The notes: generated by a model from the sequence alone, not told the origin. A stretch of DNA of 64,000 bases from JAUVKT01 sp942491535 (GCA_942491535.1 CALOBV010000025.1:186001-250000), one strand, 5' to 3'. Positions 39,117-49,310 are shown, counted from the stretch's first letter. Translations and numbers: made by a program.

Positions 39117-40010
39117 ATGAAGAAACTATTTTTACTAGCATTGATATTTACTTTATTTACCAGGCTAGGTATATCACAAATTAATTCACCCGCAGACACT
39201 CCACTGAGGGTAATCGTGTTTTTTGCTCACCCCGACGATGGTGAAAAAATGGGAGGCACCGCAGCAATGATGGCTAAGGCCGGGATACAGGTTAAATTTG
39301 TATGTTTAACAAACGGAGATGCCGGTCACCAGGAAATGGGTGGCGGAGCACTGGGAGTAAGGCGCAGGGCAGAAGCTATGGTAGCCAAGGATAAACTTGG
39401 AATAGCTGAATATGAGGTGTGGGACAACCATGATGGCGAGTTGTTACCAGAATTACATATTAGTAAGGATGTTATTAGAGCGATCAGGGAATGGAACGCT
39501 GATGTAGTAATTGGTCACAGACCTAACGACTATCACCCTGACCACAGGAATGCCGGTCAACTGGTGATAGATGCTTCATATCTGGTAATTGTTCCTAATG
39601 TAGCGGCCGACACACCACCTGTTAGGAATAATCCTGTTTTCCTGTATCTGCAGGACAGGTTTTCAAAACCAAACCCATTTAGCTACGATATCGTGATTGG
39701 AACAGATGAAGGTTTTGAAGCTAAGCTGGCTGCAACAAATGCATATGAATCGCAGATGTACGAATGGCTACCATGGACTTCTCACAGTCTCGACCAGGTA
39801 CCTGAGAGCCCTGAGGAAAGATTCGAATGGCTTAGAAAGCGTCATGAAAGCAGAAAAATGTCTGAAGAAGCAAGAGCCGGTCTTGTAAAATGGTACGGCG
39901 AAAAACGTGCAGCAGAATTTAAATATTCTGAAGCTTTTGAGATAGCTGAATACGGCAAAAGGCCCAGTGAAGAAGAAATAAGAATGATATTTCCGATGTT
40001 GAAAAAATAA
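39117..40010 (+). CDS. Secreted PIG-L/LmbE-family deacetylase (copy 1)
   Basis: A 297-residue protein with a signal peptide ending GISQ. The zinc-binding AHPDD motif is at about 38-42 (FFAHPDDGEKMGG) and the HPDH-type second motif is in DYHPDHRNAG. PIG-L enzymes remove N-acetyl groups from GlcNAc-containing or related sugars. It belongs to the locus with SusC/SusD and is followed by a close paralogue. Both are exported, so they probably act on the polymer or on oligosaccharides before import. The C-terminal ~100 residues (conserved in the copy, ending RMIFPMLKK) are subgroup-specific. Confidence 0.9.
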   Translation: MKKLFLLALIFTLFTRLGISQINSPADTPLRVIVFFAHPDDGEKMGGTAAMMAKAGIQVKFVCLTNGDAGHQEMGGGALGVRRRAEAMVAKDKLGIAEYEVWDNHDGELLPELHISKDVIRAIREWNADVVIGHRPNDYHPDHRNAGQLVIDASYLVIVPNVAADTPPVRNNPVFLYLQDRFSKPNPFSYDIVIGTDEGFEAKLAATNAYESQMYEWLPWTSHSLDQVPESPEERFEWLRKRHESRKMSEEARAGLVKWYGEKRAAEFKYSEAFEIAEYGKRPSEEEIRMIFPMLKK

Positions 40011-40018
40011 ATAGTAAA

Positions 40019-40062
40019 AGATAATATCCGGTGGTAATTTCTACTGCCGGTTTATATTATCT
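40019..40062 (+). terminator. Stem-loop between the two PIG-L genes
   Basis: AGATAATATCCGG pairs with CCGGTTTATATTATCT, an approximately 12-bp stem with a small bulge around a 15-nt loop. It is followed by TATAAGTAATAC without a strong T run. Confidence 0.5.
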
Positions 40063-40104
40063 TATAAGTAATACCTCTATATAATAATCGAATAAATTTT
40101 AGAT

Positions 40105-41008
40105 ATGAAAATAAAGAATATACTGGCAATATGCCTGGTACTGTTAGGTTCAGCTAATCTTGCCAAGTCTCAAATAAATTCATCTTCAGATGATCCTATA
40201 AGAGTACTGGCTATATTTGCCTCACCCTGACGATGCAGAAACAAAAATGGGCGGAACTGCTATTCTTATGGCTCAGGCCGGTATGCAGGTAAAGTTTATC
40301 TCCCTTACCAATGGAGACGCCGGACACCAGGAAATGGGTGGAGGTAAGCTGGGTGTAAGGCGTAGGGCTGAAGCTCAGGAATCTATGAAAATACTTGGTA
40401 TTGCAGAGTATGAGGTATGGGATAACCACGATGCTGAGTTATTACCTGAGCTGCATATCAGGAAAGATATCATCAGAGCAATCAGAGAATGGAATGCCGA
40501 TGTAGTAATTGGATTACGTCCTAATGACTATCACCCGGATCACAGAAATGCAGGTCAACTGGTAATAGACGCTTCATATCTTGTAATCGTTCCTAATGTT
40601 GCTGCAGACACTCCACCTGTAAGTAATAATCCTATTTTCCTGTATATGCAGGACGGCTTTACCAAGCCTAATCCATTATCTCATGATATAGTTGTTGGAG
40701 TAGACGAAGTGATCGAGACTAAGATCCTTGGACTCGCCGCCCAGGTTTCACAGATGTACGAATGGGGACCATGGACAGGCCATAGGCTGGATGAGGTTCC
40801 GAAAGATCCCAAGGAGAGATTTGAAATGTTCAGGCAGAGACATTTGAATCGTAAGATGTCAGATATTCAGAGAGAGGCCCTGGTAAAATGGTATGGGAAA
40901 GACAAAGCAGATCAGTTTAAATATGCTGAGTCTTTTGAGATTGCTGAATATGGTAAGCAACCAACAGATGAGGAGATAAGGATGATCTTCCCAATGCTTA
41001 AAAAATAA
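40105..41008 (+). CDS. Secreted PIG-L/LmbE-family deacetylase (copy 2), frameshift at the active-site motif
   Basis: A near-duplicate of the upstream PIG-L protein along its whole length, including EMGGGxLGVRRRAEA, EYEVWDNHD, NADVVIG, NDYHPDHRNAGQLVIDASY and the RMIFPMLKK end. The ATG at 40105 gives a signal peptide (MKIKNILAICLVLLGS...). The frame is broken by one extra base at 40219-40222, exactly at the zinc motif: it reads IFASP-stop, while removal of one base gives IFAHPDD or IFPHPDD. If the shift is real, this copy lacks its export signal and metal site. The tandem duplication suggests two related acetylated linkages. Confidence 0.87.
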
Positions 41009-41103
41009 AATTCCGGATCACTGGATAATCCAGCTGACCCGTGCCAATTGCTTTATTTTATATTGAAATTGACAAAATATTGCAAATTTTAACATAGTTA
41101 CTG

Positions 41104-43743
41104 ATGAAAAAAGCTTTTATAACTAATGTATTGATAGCCTTTATTCTTTTAAGTACTGCACTTAGCACCTTTGCTTCTGAGAAGTTGGCGATTAATGTAA
41201 AAAATTACGAACCAGGATCACCGGTATTACTTGGAATCCCATTTCAAAAAATGCCCTTTATTCACCAGACCATGTGAGGTTATTGAATAAGGACGGAGTT
41301 GAGATTCTCGCACAGATGGACGTGGTAACAACATGGGAGCCAGCTGATCATAGCATCAAATGGCTATGGGTATTTTTCTTTACAGACAAGTCAGATCAGT
41401 ATTTCCTTGAGTATGGTGAAGATGTGAGAATGACTGTATTTACGGAAAATCCTTTAATATTTAAATGCAACCAGCGGGTAGGCGGTTTTGCAGAGATAAA
41501 TACTGGCAATATGCTTTTGCGTATTCAGAAAGGAGGCTCAGGTTTTATTGATAGACTGCAGTACAATAGCGATATGGATGGATTTGATGAAGAAGACATG
41601 ATCCTTACCGGGATGCCTGACAGGGGTACTTTTATGGATTATCTGAATGATGAAGGCCTTGATGGATCAAAAGCAGTTATACACCAGTACTTTATTGAAA
41701 GAGGATCTGGTCCGCTGCATTCAATACTTCGCATAGAGGGAGAATATGAATTTGATCAGCCAGGTCATGAAAACGCCCCTTTTGTTACTTATATACATGC
41801 CTATGCCGGTAAGTCATATGTTAAGGTTCAGCATACATTTACCTATACAGGAGTACCTGATAAAAGCAAGCCACTCAACGGGAAGGAGCATATTCTTATG
41901 GCTACCCAGACTGAACTTATTGTTGACGAAGAGGAGAGGGCTAACGATAAGGGATTATTGGAGCCTAATGACAGGATACAAAGTGCAGGCTTTGGTCTTA
42001 ACTTTATTATCAAGGGTGACAAAATATTCCAGACTTCGCTTCGTGAAGGTGATTGGTGGGAAGAAGGTAAACCATGGTATTATAAGACAGAAGTAGGTAA
42101 GCAGAAGGAATTTTCTGTATTTCAGACAGGACCACATCCAACAAAAACTACTGATGAATATATAACATCATCACCAGATAAGCGTATTGGTGGATTCGTT
42201 GCCAGACTCCAAACTGATAAGGTAATTAAAGAAACTCAGAAAGCTGAAGGATGGATAAGCATTTCTGATTCTGAAAGAGGCATTAGCATGGGTTTAAAGA
42301 ATATGTTTGAAGAATATCCAAACGAGCTTAAGCTTAATATGGAGGATGAACAGATCTTCGCCTATACTTGGTCTCCAAAGGAACAGCCAATGAACTTTTC
42401 AAGGACATCAAACAGGATGGACCAGGAATGGTAGGGAATTTTGCCCAGGGAATTACCAAGACTACGGAAATGATATTATACGCCCATCAGGGTGCTGAGT
42501 CTCGCGAAGAGATTGAAAATGTAATGGACCTGGTTCTGGATCCACCTGTGGTATATGCCGATCCGGAATGGTACAGCAAATCAGGAGTATATGGAACCTA
42601 TGCCACAGCTGACAATAGCTCACCCGAGTTGGAGCGAAGCATGCAGTATAAGTTTGACTGGATGCTTTTCAACCAGAACTGGGAACCATGGTATGGTATG
42701 TGGGATTATGGTGATATCAGAAACTATTTCATGAATTATGAATGGAGAACATGGTCTGGTAATGAGCCCGAAATAGATTATATGTGGTGGATGAACTTTA
42801 TTCGTACAGGCGATCCTGAGTCTTATAAAATGGCAGTTGCCATGAGCAGACATACCATGGATGTTGACAATAAAGCACTGGCCAAGACCAAAAGTATATC
42901 TCGGCGACACAAATGATCCAATCCACGCTTATGAAGCAGAGATGCAAGATGAGGGATGACTCCCCATATAATGGCATAGGTACCAGGCATGCAGAAGAGC
43001 AATTTATTGCAGCCCTATCGGCACACGTATGGATTAAGGGCTGGCTGGCTTCTTATTACCTTGACGGTTACCACAGGGGACTCGATGTAGCAAGGCTTAC
43101 CGGAGATTATTATATTAAGAGGATTTTTGGTGAACATGGCCTTACAGGAAGAAGACTATATCTGTCGATTGAGAACCTGACTGAACTATATGATGCCAGC
43201 AAAGAGCCTAAATACCTTGATGAGCTCAATGACAGGATTGATCGCCTGCTGATTCTGCAAGAAAGGCAGGGAGGCAGAATGAATATCGACCGCTATGGCT
43301 ACTCACAGAATTACCTCTCGCATGGTTTAGCAAAATATCTGCAGATGTTCGACAGGCCTGATATAGAAAGAGCATTGGTTACACATGCCAGGAGTTTACT
43401 TAATGTGCCTCCAATGGATCATGACTACGAATCATATCTGTCGACTGTATATACCTTGATATTGGCATATGATTTTACCGGAGAGGATCGTTACCTGGAC
43501 GAAGCTATTAAGAGAGGACAATTTCTATATATGGATGAAATTAAACAACCATTTAATAAGTTTTCAAACCAGAAGAGCCTGGCTGATGAAATGGAAAAGG
43601 CAAGCCATATGCCATCAGCAGGAGAAGGTCCGTCATTCAGGGGACGTGAACCCATCTGGAAAGTGTCAAACGGAATGCGGATTTTTGGTTGGACCCACGC
43701 TTTTGGCGTTCCGTATCTTATCGATAGAATGGAGAAAAGATAG
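41104..43743 (+). pseudogene. PcRGLX/YetA-like (exo-rhamnogalacturonan lyase-type) protein with several frameshifts
   Basis: Four overlapping frames give one secreted protein of about 880 residues: a signal peptide (MKKAFITNVLIAFILL), then NVKNYEPGSPVLLGIPF, PDHVRLLNKDGVEI and HSIKWLWVFF. That opening is, from memory, typical of PcRGLX/YetA-like proteins (PL26-type exo-rhamnogalacturonan lyase relatives) with a RIFT-barrel start and an alpha/alpha-toroid C-terminus (HVWIKGWLASYYLDG). Frame changes occur near 41250 (one A short in a poly-A run), 42380-42425, about 42890 and about 42950. The substrate need not be pectin; the PIG-L neighbours suggest an N-acetylated acidic glycan. Confidence 0.72.
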
Positions 43744-43767
43744 TAAGCTTATTAATGATGTATTGAG

Positions 43768-43806
43768 ATAGCATCCAGTGCTATCAGTATTTTCACTGGA
43801 TGTTAT
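43768..43806 (+). terminator. Stem-loop terminator after the PcRGLX-like gene
   Basis: A 13-bp stem with one wobble (ATAGCATCCAGTG / CACTGGATGTTAT, 13-nt loop) is followed by TTCTCAATTT. It starts 24 bp after the stop. Confidence 0.65.
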
Positions 43807-43824
43807 TTCTCAATTTACATTATC

Positions 43825-45334
43825 ATGGATATTTTGATTCTATTTAAAATAGATATATATTTGTTACCAAAGATAGATTTTACCCGGGCTGGTCTCTATG
43901 CAGGACCATTACTTTTTATCCTTGTTTTACTCTTGCCGGCACCTGAAGGAATGGGACCGGAGGCATGGAAGACCACTGCAGTAGCTCTTCTTATGGCAAC
44001 ATGGTGGATAAGCGAAGCAATACCCATACCTGCGACTGCACTCTTACCGGTAGTCTTGTTCCCGGTACTGGGAGTAGCTCCAATAGCCAATTCTGCTGCT
44101 CCATCTGCTAATTCTATAATTTTCCTCTTTTTGGGTGGCTTTATAATTGCTATAGCCATGCAAACTTCAAACCTTCACAGGCGAATAGCCCTGCGAATAA
44201 TATATTTAGTCGGAACTAAACCCTCATCAATTATTTTAGGATTTATAATTGCATCAGCTTTTTTAAGCATGTGGGTAAGCAATACAGCAACTGCCGTTAT
44301 GATGCTTCCAATAGCTTCATCGGTAATTAATATTGCAGGCAAAAGCAACAATCAGGATCTTTCCCTGAAAAGATTCTCCGTTGCACTCCTGCTCTCTATT
44401 GCCTATGCCTGTAATATTGGAGGGAATGGGTACTCTTATAGGAACTCCTCCAAACTCACTATTTGCAGCATATCTCCTGGAAGAATATGGTTTTGAAGTT
44501 AGCTTCGCCGGATGGATGACTGTTGGTGTACCCCTGGTACTAATCTTGCTTCCCATGATGTATTTTGTCGTAACACGTTTAATCTATCGTGTTGATCTTA
44601 AAGAATTACCCGGCGGAAAGGAACTTATTGAGCAACAGTTAGAGGAGATTGGCAAAATAACAAAGCCGGAATTAAGAGTTGCTATCGTATTTTGCCTCAC
44701 GGCACTGTCATGGGTTTTCAGACCACTTTTAGCCGGAATATTACCTGGCTTATCAGATGCAGGTATAGCTATAGCTGCCGGAGTTTTACTGTTCGTTCTG
44801 CCCTCCGGAACTGAAAAAGGAAAGAGGCTTCTCAATTGGAACAATCTGATTGATTTGCCATGGGGAATACTTATACTTTTTGGTGGAGGACTAAGTCTTG
44901 CTATGGCAATAAATGATTCGGGACTGGCTGTTTATTTAGGTAAAGCACTTGAAGGATTAAGTCACCTGCATGTGATTATCCTGATCCTTATGATCGTACT
45001 TATTATTATTTTCCTGACTGAAGTTACCAGTAACACTGCCACTACATCGGCTTTCCTGCCTATTCTGGCATCACTTGCCATTATTATGGGACAGAACCCT
45101 ATTCTATTTGCGCTTCCGGCAACTCTGGCTGCCAGCTGCGCCTTTATGCTGCCAGTGGCAACACCTCCCAATGCAATAGTTTTTAGCAGTGGAAAAATAA
45201 GCATACCACAGATGGCCAGGGCTGGTTTATGGCTAAATCTGATTTTTACAATAGTTTTAACCCTAGGAGTATATCTGATTTTTGCAGGTGTATTCGGAGT
45301 TGAAATAGGTATACTACCTGACTGGGCGCTTTAG
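43825..45334 (+). CDS. DASS/SLC13-family anion:sodium symporter, one frameshift
   Basis: The rejoined protein (~500 residues) has about 11-12 hydrophobic segments and both SNT motifs of the divalent anion:sodium symporter family: WVSNTATAVMMLP, and EVTSNTATTSAFLP near the end. The first frame runs to 44496. The correct frame reads ACNIGGMGTLIGTPPN once one G is removed from GGAGGGAATGGG near 44424. DASS carriers import dicarboxylates, sulfate or related anions. Here it may take up an anionic product of the locus, such as an unsaturated or oxidised sugar acid, which is inference. It is convergent with the SIS-domain gene (25 bp). Confidence 0.85.
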
Positions 45335-45359
45335 ATATGTTTTACTTTGATGGCGGTAA

Positions 45360-46374
45360 TTAATCTGTAAACTCATTCCCAATTTTACGTGCTCTAACAG
45401 GCTTATCAAGATCAACACCCAGCTTAATACCTGTTTCAACAAGTAAATTCCACCCTGCTGCAAGCTCAATGTATTCCCTGTATTTCTTACTCTCAGGAAT
45501 AATTACTGTAGGAAATGGGGTAGGCTGATTGGAAATTGCAATTACATTTAATCCGACTCCTTTTACCAGGCGTTTGTTAAACTCATCTATTTCCTCAGGG
45601 AAAGGGCTTATCCATATAATCACCTCAGAACTATCCATTATTTCTTCAATACCATGAAGGCTGTATGTGCCTTCAAGATACATTGCTTTCTTCCTGGTAA
45701 TTTCATTGGTCTTAAGAGTCAATTCTTCTGCAACGCCGGTATTTCTCCCGGCAAAATATATAATGCTTGCCTTACTGATTATATCGCTGATTTCATTATC
45801 TACATTCATTGTCAGGGCCTGGCCAACCTGAACTGCCAGCTCATCAAGACCTGTCATTTTTTTCTCCTGCCAGATAATGCAAAAGAGCATCGTAGAAAAG
45901 TGCTTGTTCAAATACTGATTTTGTTGCTGCCACTGCATCTTCCTTGCCACAATTAAGTACATGGGTGTTATTGGCAATTAGCTCAAGGCGGGTAGAAATA
46001 TTGGCAGTAAGCCCGTAGCAATCATTGTGTCCTTCACTTCTAAGCTTTTCAAATAGTCTTATAAGTTCCTTTGTCTGTCCGGAGTTTGATGCCCCTATAA
46101 CCGCAGAATTTTTTAGGTTATATTCCATGGCCTGTGTAGAACCATCTGTAAAGATATTATAGTCTAATCCCCTTCTTAGCAGGTCAAATATCATTCTTTT
46201 AGCCGGAAATATTCTGCTACTACCTTCTCCTGTCAGAAAAAGTCCATCTTTGGACCTTACCTTCATTCCGAATTGGTGAGCATCAGACTCATTAAACTGT
46301 CTGATTAAGTCAGACACTTCAATCATTTCCCTTACCAGAGCGAACTTATTATACTTTGATTCTTCTATGTTCAT
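45360..46374 (-). CDS. Two-SIS-domain sugar isomerase/deaminase (GlmS C-terminus/FrlB/AgaS-like), one frameshift
   Basis: The rejoined ~337-residue protein has two SIS domains. The first has GEGSSRIFPAK and GASNSGQTKEL (phosphosugar loop); the second has IYFAGRNTGVAEELTLKTNEITRKKA and IWISPFPEEIDEF. The first frame stops after LAGEKND at ~45847. The second starts in the same place and is restored by removing one A from the AAAAAAA (45857-45863 on the complement). Two-SIS proteins isomerise or deaminate phosphorylated aminosugars or deglycate Amadori products. That fits the PIG-L deacetylases upstream, which would release free aminosugars. It has its own promoter box. Confidence 0.82.
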
Positions 46375-46405
46375 GTTTTGCTTTCTTCATTTGAATATTG
46401 TTGTG

Positions 46406-46413
46406 CAAATATA
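46406..46413 (-). promoter_or_regulatory. -7 promoter box of the SIS-domain gene
   Basis: TATATTTG on the minus strand is an exact TAnnTTTG match 31 bp before the start at 46374. It is divergent from the box at 46476. Confidence 0.5.
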
Positions 46414-46475
46414 CATATTAATGCACCTTAGAGGAGCCAATTGCAGTGGTATATATTTTAATAAAGAATTTTATA

Positions 46476-46483
46476 TATCTTTG
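46476..46483 (+). promoter_or_regulatory. -7 promoter box of the small membrane protein gene
   Basis: TATCTTTG, followed by C, lies 24 bp before the ATG at 46508. It pairs divergently with the box for the SIS gene. Confidence 0.45.
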
Positions 46484-46507
46484 CATCTAAATATATAGAT
46501 ATATCAA

Positions 46508-46756
46508 ATGGAATTTAAGAAACTTGAAGTAGAGCAGGAGAGGAGTTTAATAAAGAGATTATTCACCTCAAAGCAGGCAAAACGTTCTATTATAGCTATT
46601 ATTATTGGTGCTGCTATCGGATTTCTATACTATTATTTTACAGAAGGCAAGCACCTTGATGTTTTGATAGCTGGTGATATAGTAAAAAGCCTTCTGATCG
46701 GGGGATTCTTCGGGTTCTTTATAACTAATAGTCCCTGTGCCAGGGGAAGATGCTAA
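46508..46756 (+). CDS. Small two-helix membrane protein (possibly DUF6132-like)
   Basis: An 82-residue protein: a charged N-terminus, then one helix (IIAIIIGAAIGFLYYYFTEG) and a second (VKSLLIGGFFGFFI). It ends oddly with NSPCARGRC. The GAAIGFLYYYF pattern recalls the small DUF6132 membrane proteins often beside rhodanese genes, but no rhodanese is present and the match is weak. A long repetitive leader follows before the cytochrome gene. Confidence 0.55.
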   Translation: MEFKKLEVEQERSLIKRLFTSKQAKRSIIAIIIGAAIGFLYYYFTEGKHLDVLIAGDIVKSLLIGGFFGFFITNSPCARGRC

Positions 46757-46853
46757 AAACGGGGCGAAAGGGCTAAGAGCAGAAGGGCTAAGGGCAACTA
46801 CTCTAGCCAAGGCTTCTAGTCACTCTAGTCAGGGCAAGGCAGGTGTAAGTCTA

Positions 46854-46893
46854 ACTTTAGGCACTTTAGGCACTTTAGGCACTTTAGGCACTT
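46854..46893. repeat. 9-bp tandem repeat (ACTTTAGGC, about 4.4 copies)
   Basis: Perfect head-to-tail copies of ACTTTAGGC occur in the 215-bp gap between the small membrane protein and the di-heme lipoprotein. The rest of the gap is also low-complexity (gggctaag, ctctagtc). It is too short and too regular to be CRISPR. The ORF across it encodes Thr-Leu-Gly repeats and is rejected. Confidence 0.9.
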
Positions 46894-46973
46894 CTTTTAT
46901 GATATATACAAGCTTATATCTCTAATAATTGATGGTTTTTTATCGTTAATACCTAAACTAATTATTGAATATT

Positions 46974-47216
46974 ATGAAAAGATCTATTCTTATATCGACA
47001 GCCATACTGGTTTTAGCTCTGACATTTGCATGCACAAAAGAAAAGACCGAACCAACATACGATCCGCCGGCAGATCATACCATAAGTATGGATGGGTATA
47101 TGCATAAAACAGGTCTGAACGAACCCTTAGACAATTGCATTACCTGTCATGGAGCTGACCTGACGGGTGGTACTACAGGAGTCTCCTGCTTTGAGTGCCA
47201 CGGTACTAAGTGGTAA
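46974..47216 (+). CDS. Small di-heme c-type cytochrome lipoprotein
   Basis: The ATG at 46974 gives MKRSILISTAILVLALTFAC with a lipobox Cys20; a TTG three codons upstream is in frame but unneeded. The mature peptide is only about 60 residues and has two CxxCH haem sites, CITCH and CFECH, about 15 residues apart, with GADLTGG between. I recognise no larger family; it resembles the haem-binding end of bigger multihaem or cytochrome c7-type proteins. It is presumably tethered in the periplasm or at the surface and could pass electrons. No cytochrome maturation or oxidase genes are adjacent. Confidence 0.75.
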   Translation: MKRSILISTAILVLALTFACTKEKTEPTYDPPADHTISMDGYMHKTGLNEPLDNCITCHGADLTGGTTGVSCFECHGTKW

Positions 47217-48180
47217 TTTTTGTTATTTTTTGTGCTTTCCAACGAAGATTTTTTGGTTGATTTGCTTATTTAATTGTTTAGTTGATTTTGTTTTTCATTT
47301 TTTACCACCTTTTTTTTTAGTCTTTAGAATATTTTGCATATAGTAACCCGACACATTTCTTGAGTTTTCGTCACTCTCTAATTGATCCGAGACTGTAATA
47401 TGGGAGTTTTTTATAACTTGTTAATATTCCCCCTTTAAGTCTATTGTATTAGCGTAATATCGTATTATTGACAGGTTGATGGTCGATCGACTGATAAAAC
47501 GTATTGACTGTTTTTTGTCGTCTGCGCATTATCCTAACTTAGATAGGATAGCAGAAGATATTTTTTATTTTTTAGGTTTGGTTGTATGAAATGTGAAATC
47601 GTGGTTTTATTCAATAGGGTTTTATGCAACGTACAGAAATCATTATTTTTACTTTTTAGATTCTGATTGAATATAGCTCGACATTTTGCTATCTCCATTT
47701 TGCGGTCCAGATATTGATTGGATGATCTTTATATTTCCAGACCAGCTGTACGGCAGAGCTTAACTTATACTCTCGTGCAGCTTGTTTGGTGTTTATGCAT
47801 TGGTGTGATTTTATTTCATTATTTCCTGATGATGTTTTTTTGTTTTTTTAGAGACTTTCAGTCTTCATTTATAGTGGCGATCCATCTTCGGACAAACACG
47901 ATTTGTTTCAGTTTTCTCCACATTGCTTCATATCTAGCCACTCCGTCCGTGTTTTAAAATAGTTTTCGCTCCTATTTGATCGTGATTGATCAATTGTTGT
48001 TTTATTGTTTGTAAATTTCCGCTTGGACCTTTATTTTCAATCATTTGAGGTGCAGTATTATCTTATTTGATCTTTAATTAGATTGCTCACTTTTGCCCTA
48101 TTTCATGTGGTCACTACTATATTATTTATTGGCACAATGTTTTGAGCATTCTAATTTTTCATAGTAGAGTAAGCCTTTTA
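47217..48180. other. About 1 kb with no recognisable gene
   Basis: Strongly T-rich on the plus strand. All frames are broken by frequent stops; the longest plus-strand ORF (47718-47957) has no coding texture. On the minus strand short stretches look coding-like (for example QAAREYKLSSAVQLVWKYK near 47730) but change frame every few dozen bases. I suspect a decayed minus-strand gene continuing the degradation seen in the caspase remnant. I could not identify it. Confidence 0.5.
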
Positions 48181-49039
48181 TGGTGGCTCAATATCCGGAT
48201 GATTTATTTTACCTTCCAGACCGGGATAGATCTCTGTGATTATGCGGAACTATAAAACATAGTCTCTTTGTCAAGCATGGGGTTCGAATTTCCAAACTGA
48301 GGGTGTGTGAATTGTACTTATTTGTTATGTTGTTTAAGAAAATCTCCCAGTTCGAACCTGTAAGTATCCATCTTGATTTCCATCGCCATATCGGATGTAA
48401 GAGCACTACAAATTGTTCTCTGAAAATACTCTTGTCGGACTGCTCATTCTCTGTCCTGGTTTATTGCCTATTGGTTAGTGGTTTTGTAACTTTTTTTGGG
48501 TATTGCTCGTATAGTAAACATGATCCTGAGAAGCAGCGTCAAAACGAAAAGTGCATGTTTTGATTGTATCGTTTGCATATATTCTATTGAGCCATTTCCA
48601 TGCCTGCTCTGGAAAGAGGCTTCATCTATGTGGATTAGGAGCATCGGCAGGAACAAAATATCCCAGTTTGTCGCCATATGAAGTATTAATCGTATGTCCG
48701 TGACCCCCGAAATAGAACAGGAGCCTGTTTCCATTTGCCTGCCCGTTTCGGGCTATAAAGCTACTTATTGCTCTGTCCATCTCCTGTTTAGTGGAATTCT
48801 CAACTACCTCTACAATAAAATTATGCTGCTCAAGAGCTGACTTTACTGCATAAATATCCCTTTTTACTCCAGGAAGGTCAGGCCAATCACCAATATAATC
48901 AGAATGCCAATAAGAAGGGCATATTTGCTTATCAATGTTACTTGCATTGTCGATATTTATATTGATTCTCTTATTTGAGATTGTTGCGAAAATATGCAAC
49001 CTTATGGTAGAAGGAGCAGGTTAAAACAAATCGTCTCAT
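48180..49039 (-). pseudogene. Decayed caspase-like (C14) protease gene
   Basis: The pieces of a caspase domain occur in order but in different frames: ISKYALLIGI (about 48930), then DWPDLPGVKRDI, EVVENSTKQEM and LLFYFGGHGH (catalytic His) with VPADAPNP in the frame 48999-48622. Next, in other frames, come IDEASFQ and IEYMQTIQSKHALFV, then D-(A)-CFSGS (catalytic Cys, about 48540-48520) and DGNQDGYL...TGS...ELGDFLKQ. At least five indels separate them. A plausible start is the ATG at 49039. Bacterial caspase-like proteases act in programmed cell death or regulated proteolysis; this one cannot be expressed whole as sequenced. Confidence 0.75.
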
Positions 49040-49286
49040 AATTCAAGACCATGAGTTGATATGGATACTGTCTTTAAGAACCAGAAATAGAACTATACTA
49101 ATCCATGCAAGTTCAAATGATCAGAGCAACAATTCTAAAAATATTGATGTTTTAGGTTTGTTAGGTTGATTGATCAAAATTAATAATAATATATTAAAAC
49201 CAAAAATGTATAAAGTCGATTACAGTCAAATTGACAGGAAAATGACAGGGTGAGTTTTTTCGATCTTGACTCCTTTCCCGTATCAT

Positions 49287-49310
49287 ATAATCCCGCTTCT
49301 GCGGGATTAT
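49287..49310. terminator. Perfect stem-loop in the caspase/S9 intergenic region
   Basis: ATAATCCCGC / GCGGGATTAT is a 10-bp perfect palindrome with a TTCT loop and no adjacent T run. It sits in the ~355-bp gap between the divergent caspase remnant and the S9 peptidase gene. It resembles an orphan terminator; otherwise that gap shows only the promoter box at 49351. Confidence 0.55.

Noticed and set aside
46854..46893. Possible CRISPR array
   Set aside because: Units are 9 bp, directly adjacent, with no spacers, and no cas genes are near.
46737..46925. ORF encoding repeated Thr-Leu-Gly
   Set aside because: It is a translation of the 9-bp tandem repeat, with no start context.
47700..47830. Possible transposase helix-turn-helix remnant (AAREYKLSS)
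   Set aside because: A single short resemblance with frame breaks on both sides; no inverted repeats or DDE motifs seen.
47718..47957. 79-codon plus-strand ORF in the T-rich gap
   Set aside because: Phe/Leu-rich from T-rich DNA, with no start signal or family resemblance.
48240..48300. tRNA-like GGGTTCGAAT motif
   Set aside because: No cloverleaf can be drawn. The bases are the complement of caspase-remnant codons.
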